From Sialis fuliginosa (lineage: Eukaryota; Arthropoda; Insecta; Megaloptera; Sialidae): a stretch of DNA of 64,000 bases. The stretch lies in contig OY540810.1 of assembly GCA_961205875.1 (NCBI GenBank), positions 27,466,001 to 27,530,000 of the forward strand. Reading direction: 5' to 3'. How positions within the stretch are numbered: the stretch's first letter is position 1; the number at the start of each line of letters is the position of its first letter. Both the position numbers and the translations under genes were made by a program. Below, in pieces: positions 57,129 to 64,000 of the stretch. Under the pieces are notes generated by a model that saw only the letters and a program-made list of their open reading frames with translations, was not told the origin of the DNA and searched no databases.

Positions 57129-57164
57129 ACTTCTGAAGAAGATAAGCGATTTGAAACGTCAAGT
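57129..57164 (+). ncRNA. hammerhead-like motif without a foldback partner
   Basis: ACTT, CTGAAGA (57133-57139), AGATAAGCGATTT as a weak stem II, GAAA (57153-57156), CGTC with C at the expected cleavage position (57160), then AAGT, which pairs with the initial ACTT to give a 4-bp stem I. The core nucleotides are all there, but stem II is poorly paired. It might be chance. Confidence 0.25.
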
Positions 57165-57189
57165 AAGGAAATACGAAAACGTTGATACC

Positions 57190-57410
57190 GCCCTTGTTGG
57201 AAATGCTAGCATTGACAATGGGCGCAAACCAATATGGGTTGCTAGTGTTGATTTTTCGATATTGGTCCCAGTCTAGGCCAACCTTCAGATACCGAGCTTC
57301 AGTCACTAATTATGTACCGAAGATTGGGCCAACTCTGGCTCAGCCTTAGTATGACAAGCCTTGGCCGAGTTTTGAACGTTGTGGCCTCTTTGTAACGGAC
57401 GCCTGGAAAT
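57190..57410. repeat. degenerate TTGGCC/GGCCAA-rich repeat fragment
   Basis: A less AT-biased stretch with recurring TTGGnCCAnnCT, CAGCCTTAG and AAGCCTTGGCCGAG-like pieces suggesting two or more decayed tandem units (about 57264-57300 and 57320-57365). Class unknown. Confidence 0.4.
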
Positions 57411-58789
57411 CTTGATTAAATATACATATTTAAAAAATTAATTATTGAAATTATCCAATACAATATAACGAACGAATATTAATATACACATACCTATATT
57501 ATCATAGCATTTTGTAACTATCTATGAGATTACAAAAATACAGTACCTACTATTTTATTTTAATTATAATTTAAAAAATTCAACAAAATTTCAATTTTTA
57601 TTGTAAAAGTAAATATATTAACATAAAATCCTGCAATTGTAAATATTGCTTTTAACAGAATCTTTTCAAGTCGATAAAAATAATGTATAATTTTTTTATT
57701 TTCCTGGAAATCAAACTACAACAAAATATGTGAACAAATATTTGCAGAACATTGCTGATTTTTAAATTTAATAAAGAACGCACAAATATTTAATTTTGTT
57801 GGAAAGATAGAGCTCAAATATTATATTTAAAACTGAAATTAATTATGAATTGTTTAGAGGCATAGTGAATGACTCCATATTTATCAATATTCTAATTTTA
57901 TATTTAAGTACCTACCAACAAACTAATTTTTTGTTTATTTTGCTATTCTATATCTCATTTATTACAATAATTTAAAATCCAATTTAGTAGAATTTTCAAT
58001 TTTCAGTACAATAAAAATGAACTACAAAATGTATTGTAAACGTTTGAAGGTTAGTTATTCTCATTCAATTGGACACAAATCACTTGAACATAGTTTACAT
58101 CAACAAGCTTGTCAAATAGATGCAGCTCTTTACTTCTCTGAACAAAAATCAAAGAAAAGAGATAGATATATGTATGTATGTATGTAGGTACGTAAGAGGA
58201 TTTTTGTATAGAGCTCCTATAATGTAGTCTGTATTCTCTAACGGAAACTTTTGTAACTTTTTGTTTGATTTTGTATTTTTTTACATATTTTGTTTTAAAT
58301 TTTAATGCAACATTTGTTTTATTATAAACTAGAGACTCTGTCCGCAGGTATTTTGCACTCCATCCTCGATATTAAAGTTAGTTTTATAAGGTATCTCAAT
58401 AATAAATTATTATGTATCAAAATTTCAGTTGTTTATTATGTTTAGTTGTGCAGCTAACTTCATGCGTTGAAAAGCAAAGGCTATTTTTATAATAAATGTG
58501 TATAAATTGAATCCTTATAGATAATTAATATATATTTCTACTGCACGTTGATTAGAATACTATTAATACATTACGTAAATTTAAATTATTTGGTACTGAT
58601 ATTTATTGTAAGTAACATTTCTGGCGACCTAACTTCGGTGAATTACTGTTTATATGTGCTAGAAAAATTAACACAAAACGAAGTTTAGCTTGATTCATCA
58701 ATAGTTAAAAAATAAATATATTAATTTCAACATAACAAATTGAAAAAGTAGAAAAAATATAACAATTTGAATATATCCTAGATACAACA
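57411..58789. other. AT-rich DNA, nothing recognised
   Basis: Only a TATG tetranucleotide run near 58165-58185 stands out. Confidence 0.5.
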
Positions 58790-58945
58790 CTTTCACTCTT
58801 TTTTCGTTTAGTTACAGACAGACAAACCAACACACAGAAATCATGAAGAAAATACTCACAATAGATTCATAGAAGGTCAAAATGTGTATTTCCATCAAAA
58901 TCTCGAATTGTATATACATATACATTGCAGTATAAGAAAGTAAAA
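58790..58945 (-). repeat. dispersed repeat (CTGTCTGTCTGT family), partial copy 3
   Basis: Carries GTTACAGACAGACA, AATCATGAAGAAAATA, ATAGATTCATAGAAGGTC and TTTCCATCAAAATC in the same order and orientation as 49255-49355. The outer parts have decayed. Confidence 0.55.
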
Positions 58946-59656
58946 ATATTTAGTCCTGCCCTGTGCGATGATCTGACACACCTTGTTTTATACGATGTAC
59001 GTTATGATACAAAAACATTTTGTTCCCAAAACATATTACTGAAGAATTAAGCAAAACCCGTGGGGGCCCTAATGACAAAACTTATTCCAGATAACAAACT
59101 CTGGCGGGATAAGTTTGCTTCCCCGTCGACCATCACTATACCCCCCTCCTCTCAACCCCTCTCTCGTAGCCTGGTCTCGAGTGCTAGCAAGGTTTCTACG
59201 AAAAGTTATACATATATTTTATATTATGAACATAATTTTGTTAGTGGATGATTTTATGGAATAAAAAGATTATATGAAACTAGAGCATACAATACTTTTT
59301 AATATTATGACAAAGAAGTGCTTGTAGGGTAGATATGTTTCATAAGTAAAAACGATTGAAGTCATTAATCATACAGTTCAAAAAATATATAAACTTCAAT
59401 AATTGAGTGATTTAGTATCAGCATTAGAGGTCTGGACTTTTAGATTACTTAGCTTCTGAACGGTTTAATGATTGTAAAAAAGCTGCCGTGGGTATAAATT
59501 GTAGATTGTAGATTCTGATGTTCTCTCTTTCTAAATTTATGAACCGTTTCAAATATAAATTTAAAAATTGATTACTTATTTCTTGAAAATCATAAATACA
59601 CATACATATAATAGTGCTGCAACTCAAAACGTAAAAGTCGCTTAGAACGCAAGTAA
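58946..59656. other. Mixed DNA with a GC-richer patch at 59055-59190
   Basis: The patch is open for 63 plus-strand codons (59060-59251) starting at ATG-less sequence and is rich in Pro/Ser codons. No family match and no repeat partner in the window. An exon cannot be excluded, but there is no positive evidence. Confidence 0.35.
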
Positions 59657-59890
59657 CCGGCAAGATCGAGATAAGTAACTCTTTCTATCCTATTATAATC
59701 GAAAGTTTACAATACTTTGGACAAAAATTACCCGAAATTACTGCGTCGGAACACAGTAAAATGGGGTTTCAAGGTACGCGACTCTCATGCGACGTTTTAA
59801 ACGCTTTTTTCACTGATCTATTTATGAAATTTTAAATCTTTTGTAATATACTCATTAGGCAGACATCAAGAGTTATCTCGATCTTGCCGG
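59657..59890. mobile_element. small MITE with CCGGCAAGATCGAGATAA termini
   Basis: A 234-bp element whose 18-bp TIR CCGGCAAGATCGAGATAA is perfect at both ends; ACTCTT follows on both sides after a 3-nt indel. Flanks are GTAA on the left and TTAA on the right, so a TTAA (piggyBac-like) target with one mutated base is possible. Confidence 0.72.
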
Positions 59891-62264
59891 TTAAGTCGAA
59901 AATATATGGTCAAGCTGCAGCTTTATAACATAAATTCTAGATAATACTACTCATTACAAATTTTACCTTTAAAAAATTATTTTTCTAATACAACTATTTC
60001 ATAAATAATTCGAAAAAATTACAATAGTTACCGGCTGAAGGATTGTTTCCATTTTTTTTTCCAAATTTTGATCCTAATCATAAAAATTCACCTTTATATA
60101 TTTTATCGTTTTGCAATTACAATGTCTGCAGACAGATAACTTTTTGGACCGCTGATCTAAACTATTATTTGGATAGTTATTTTTATGATAGAGTACGAAA
60201 CTAATATCAATAAGTAAAGGATTAATAATTCCAAAATCTTAAGTAATTCTTTACTTTAGTTTCAAATAAAGATATAAGAGTAACAGTAAGTACTAAAATA
60301 TGGATATAATTAAATAGTTAACGTTTATTTGCAACTCACATTAGTAAATGATGATTAAATTTAGGAATTAAATTTAGTTTGGGGTCATTGTAATGCAGTT
60401 ATGTAGAATTAACCCTGCTTCAATTGTCACATCAAAAGCGACAATTAATTTGTGCGTTCATTGTGTCAGAAAAGTTATGCTCTATGTATTTTATGGAGAA
60501 TTATCAAGATATTAGCTATTTAAATAGAATATATTACATTATTATTTATACGAAGAAAACTGGGACTCAAATTTTAGGAAAAATTGCAATAACAATAATA
60601 AAAATTATAATCTTTTATTTAAAAATACAATAAGTCTGTAAATTCTTGCAATAAATTGTAAATATGGTCGAGTTTTTATACAGTATTTGATAAAATTTTT
60701 ATAATTTTTAGAGAACATAGACCAGTCATATAAGTTTTTTTGTGCAACTTTCAGATTGCCAGTAAGAATATTATTGATTTTATTTAAATTTTGTAAAAAG
60801 TATATGCGGTTGAAGAGCATACCAAGGTTGCAGCGTGATACGAATGGACCAAAAGTGTGTTTCTGGTTCGACGAAAATTTAGAGCTGATTTTGGACGAGA
60901 GGCTCTATCTAATCACAGCATATACAAATGGCAAAGATTTTCATAAAATATTTCAAAAGATATAAGAAAACAAATTCGTGAATAGATAAGTGGCCCATCC
61001 TTATCTCAAGATTCATTTTTTTCCGTGATACTTTTTTTTTGCTTATTTTTTTAGTAAAAGGTTTTCGCAAATGGGATATTTTTTTTACTTCTGATTAATA
61101 TTTTTTCCCCTTTTTTATGACAATAAAAAATTGTTGAATGAAGATACGATCATATTTATATCGATGTTAATATGCCGAAATATAAAAATATATAAACAAA
61201 TTATTTTCACATAATCAATAGGCACGTACGCCTCTGATAATGTATATATGTATGTATGTATGTGTACGATTCCTTAGAACCGATTGTAACACTGTTACAT
61301 TGACCGCACTCAATTTGCTGCAAACCCCGGGAGGTTCACAAACTTTGTGATGTCTCCTTTGTTATAATTGTAAATATACTCGTGTATTGACACAATTTTT
61401 AATATGATCCCCTGACACTGACAATATTGTAGGTAGGTGATAATTAAGAATTATTGTTACTTCGCTTATCGCAGAGAATTTCTAACTGACTTCCGTTATT
61501 ATGGCTCGACGCAAAATAAAATATTACATGCATTTGTAATAACTTGAAAATCGTTATTTTTGGATTTACGTTCGTCTGGTTCTGAGGTAGAGATACGTGG
61601 TTTTTGACCAGAATTTTGGAAAAATGAAATATAATTATTTAAAAATTATTTACGAGTCTTTAAATCTTGCTTTACTTATCTTTTTCTTAAAGATGACTTC
61701 GAAAGAATACTGAATTTATTATTAAACGTGCAAGTAGATTTTGCAATAAAATTAATTGCATTTCATATATAAAAATAAAATATAAAACGGAATGACAAAT
61801 GAGAAATCTTGAAGCGAGATTCCTTTACAAAGCTAACCGAAGATGCATATATTACATTTTACTGCATCAAAATCAAAGGAACGAACGCAAACCGATTCCA
61901 ATTGTCAATGGATCTCAATAATAATATATTGCATTCACTGTTGCAACGTTTGCCGATACAATCAATGATAAGATATCGCGTTTAATTGGATACCGCTTTT
62001 ATTAACTAAGTTTTCTTGATCTCTTACCCTCCTTATTTTTCTCATTTTATAGAGTTTTGTTCCACTCTTTTAGTTTTATCTGTGTTTTCGCAGGGTGCAT
62101 TCAAGAAATATAATTTATTAGGCAAGTTCTCAAGTCATTATCTTTAAGGGTTGTTGTTTATGTATACATCTTAGATTTTTTTCAGATGGGTTTGGGATTT
62201 ATTAGGAATGTATAAATATGTTTTATGATATATTGAAGAATTATGTGTAGTGGAAATAATAGAG
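59891..62264. other. AT-rich DNA, nothing recognised
   Basis: No supported gene. TATG repeats lie near 61240. The patch at 61290-61350 (GACCGCACTCAATTTGCTGC, CCCCGGGAGG) is of normal composition but unassigned. Confidence 0.45.
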
Positions 62265-62610
62265 AGTTATATCGAGTATTATAAAGAATTTGATCTCGAG
62301 CATAAGTTAAGCTATGCGGGGTATAAAATATAAATGACAGTCCACTGACAATTGAACGGTACGGTTTATATGAATTACCTTGACGCATGCGCGTTAAGGA
62401 CAAGTCAGCATCTGAAAGCAATGTATAAGTAACAAAAAATGCAAAGTATGTACATTGGTCATTAGGGTGTGTCAAAAAAGCAAATAATTTTTTTTTCGCT
62501 CTCATTACGAAATATGTTAGTTTATGACCTAAAATAAATCCTTGCAGAAGAATTTCCCTATAGATCAATTTTAAGAGGTGCCGCAAGAGGGGGTCCCGTT
62601 TCCTATTTAA
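62265..62610 (-). repeat. dispersed repeat carrying a spurious 134-codon frame
   Basis: The left part is shared with 25090-25335 (ATATCGAGTATTATAAAGAA; TTGACAATTGAACGG; GAATTACCTTGACGCATGCG). The right part, starting AGGGTGTGTCAAAAAAGC and ending in CGCAAGAGGGGGTCCC, resembles the conserved edge of an interspersed element. The minus-strand frame at 62182-62586 crosses both parts, so it is repeat-derived and not a gene. Confidence 0.5.
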
Positions 62611-63322
62611 ATAACATTAAAAAATTATTCTTTACTACCAAAATTGGTATTACTGATTCATGATAACTGATAAAAAATATTTAAGGACGTCATTTTGTAG
62701 AGAATAAAATTATTTTTTAATAATGTCAGTTATCTGTTGGGTTATTTTTTTCCGATAGCTCAGTAGTAGAGCAATAATTGCTATTTAATTAATATTTTTA
62801 GAATATTGATGTTAAAATGTTGATTTTTGTAAAAAAATATTTGAAACGCTTATAAGTTTCAATACCTCTCTAGACTATTTTTATAAAGAATTAAATTTCC
62901 CATAAAATTAATATTAAGCTTATTTTTATAAAAAAAATAATTAAATGTGTTAGCTAACAAGTATTTTAAAAATGGGGTATCAAGTGTATATGATAACTCC
63001 CATGAAGTTTCACGCGCGGTAAGTAAAAACCAACGGTATTAAAACAGAATTTTTAAATTTTATTACTGCTTCCTATTAAGAAATTCATAAATAATATATG
63101 TTGTATTTGTTTAAAAAATCAAACATAAATATAATAATAACAATATTTTATAAGCAAAAATATTAATGGAAACGATCATTTCATAACACAAATGCCGTTT
63201 TTAATATTTTGGGCAGCAAAAGTATGATTGTAATTATAACATTAATTGACCTTAAAAAAATAAAATTATAATGATATATTAACAAAAATGTCATTATATT
63301 ACGGACATTGAACTGTTTAATT
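62611..63322. other. AT-rich DNA, nothing recognised
   Basis: No gene or element supported. Confidence 0.5.
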
Positions 63323-63480
63323 ATACAGGGTCATATCAGGTGGAACAAATTTGAACAGTTGATCGAGAAAAATATTTCAAGAAAAAAAGTTCATAAACAT
63401 GTGTCCGGAAATTTTTCGCGAGAGAGCTACAGACTCTCAAATTTTTTGACTAAAATTAGTTTTTATATAATATTTTGAGA
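63323..63480 (+). repeat. TATACAGGGTCATATC-ended repeat fragment
   Basis: Starts TATACAGGGTCATATCAGG, the same style of terminus as the element at 29687, and continues into GTGTCCGGAAATTTTTCGCG and GAGAGCTACAGACTCTC. A matching right end was not found, so it is probably a truncated copy or a LINE/MITE edge. Confidence 0.4.
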
Positions 63481-64000
63481 ACCCATTGTGAAATAGTTAT
63501 GAAATTTTATAATCGGTGTAGTATTATACACGTAGTAATTCTAAACCGATTATAAAAAGAAAGATCGAGTGAAAATTTTGAAATCGTAGAACAATTTTTT
63601 TTTTAAATGATCACAAAAGTTTTCGTATTTTCGATAATAAAACAACTCATAACAAAGATACAACGCATTTTATTTATTATTGAATACAAATCACAATTGC
63701 CATGGAAAATTAAAATATTTTTGTTAGTCGAGGCGTCAACCAAAACTACAACAATCGAGTGCAATATTAAAAAGTCAAGTAAGCTTTGGAAAAAAGAATA
63801 CTTGATGTTTAAAATTTTTATATTTATTAAAATTCGTTGCTTAGTTTGTTAATGTATAACAGCAATGTTGAGTTTAGGGAGGGAGGCTGGGCGACTGCTC
63901 TGGGTTCCAGTTCAGAAGGGGCGGCGGACGACCACATGGAGAAAAACTGTTTTTTTTTAGGAAAAAAATTAAGAACAAAAAAACTAGATTTAACTCAATG
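63481..64000. other. AT-rich DNA ending in a GC-rich patch at the window edge
   Basis: At 63877-63940 the sequence turns GC-rich (GGGAGGGAGGCTGGGCGACT, AGAAGGGGCGGCGGACGACC), which looks like a DNA-transposon end that would continue outside the window. This cannot be resolved here. Confidence 0.35.

Noticed and set aside
57129-57164. Strong hammerhead claim for the 57.1-kb motif
   Set aside because: Core and stem I fit but stem II pairs poorly and there is no inverted partner. Listed only at low confidence.
62182-62586. 134-codon minus-strand open frame, the longest in the window
   Set aside because: It crosses two repeat blocks, one of which is also present at 25.1-25.3 kb. It has no conserved domain pattern and its composition follows the AT-rich DNA.
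1-64000. Integrated virus or bacterial transfer
   Set aside because: No capsid, polymerase, integrase or bacterial-type gene similarity was seen in the translated frames or in stop-interrupted stretches I examined.

Overview
The window is AT-rich eukaryotic nuclear DNA (roughly 70% A+T by eye). It has no open reading frame that reads like a conserved host protein, no rRNA, no intact tRNA, and no bacterial-style operon. The transposon families (hAT, Tc1/mariner with Tigger/pogo, piggyBac-like TTAA elements, and a CR1/Jockey-group LINE) together with the insect-style TATACAGG-ended repeats point to an arthropod, most likely an insect. The order cannot be fixed from sequence alone. The stretch is best read as intergenic or very large intron DNA.

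Layout, 1-22 kb. A TA-flanked MITE of a four-copy family lies at 895-1419, with a truncated inverted copy at 6907-7203. A TTAA-flanked piggyBac-like MITE is at 3749-4265. Foldback repeats carry hammerhead-ribozyme-like cores at 5596-5746, 12784-13016 and 19391-19632, and single-arm relics lie near 17.2 and 18.7 kb. A Stowaway-like MITE is at 12566-12753. A Tigger/pogo 5' fragment at 13842-14230 still encodes part of a transposase helix-turn-helix. GC-richer islands near 3.4 and 8.4-9.05 kb are the only candidates for host exons or promoters in this part.

Layout, 22-45 kb. A hAT deletion derivative (21838-22417) keeps the C-terminal dimerisation domain. A second hAT element (25749-26383) has a perfect 8-bp target duplication and contains a cruciform-forming foldback whose relative lies at 29039-29192. 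The 3' end of a CR1/Jockey-group LINE is at 29912-30540, on the minus strand. Further hAT MITEs lie at 35206-35636 and 38810-39081. A TA MITE is at 37664-38028, a large foldback at 32998-33523, and an unclassified 523-bp element with terminal inverted repeats (TIRs) at 42883-43405.

Layout, 45-64 kb. The clearest nested structure is at 44717-46583: a foldback whose loop holds a tRNA-like (SINE-like) sequence, split by a 1503-bp hAT element with a perfect 8-bp duplication. Next come a TTAA MITE (49630-50283), a 261-bp hAT MITE (52598-52858) followed 39 bp later by an 806-bp Tigger-type MITE with perfect 27-bp TIRs (52898-53703), a 584-bp MITE (55091-55674), another hammerhead-like foldback (56713-56898) and a small CCGGCAAGATCGAG MITE (59657-59890).

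No genes here work together in a pathway. What the window shows is a dense, layered record of non-autonomous transposons. The most unusual recurrent signal is a CTGANGA - helix - GAAA core found at about nine places, mostly in the arms of inverted repeats. Host regulation could hide in the GC-richer islands, but this cannot be shown from sequence alone.
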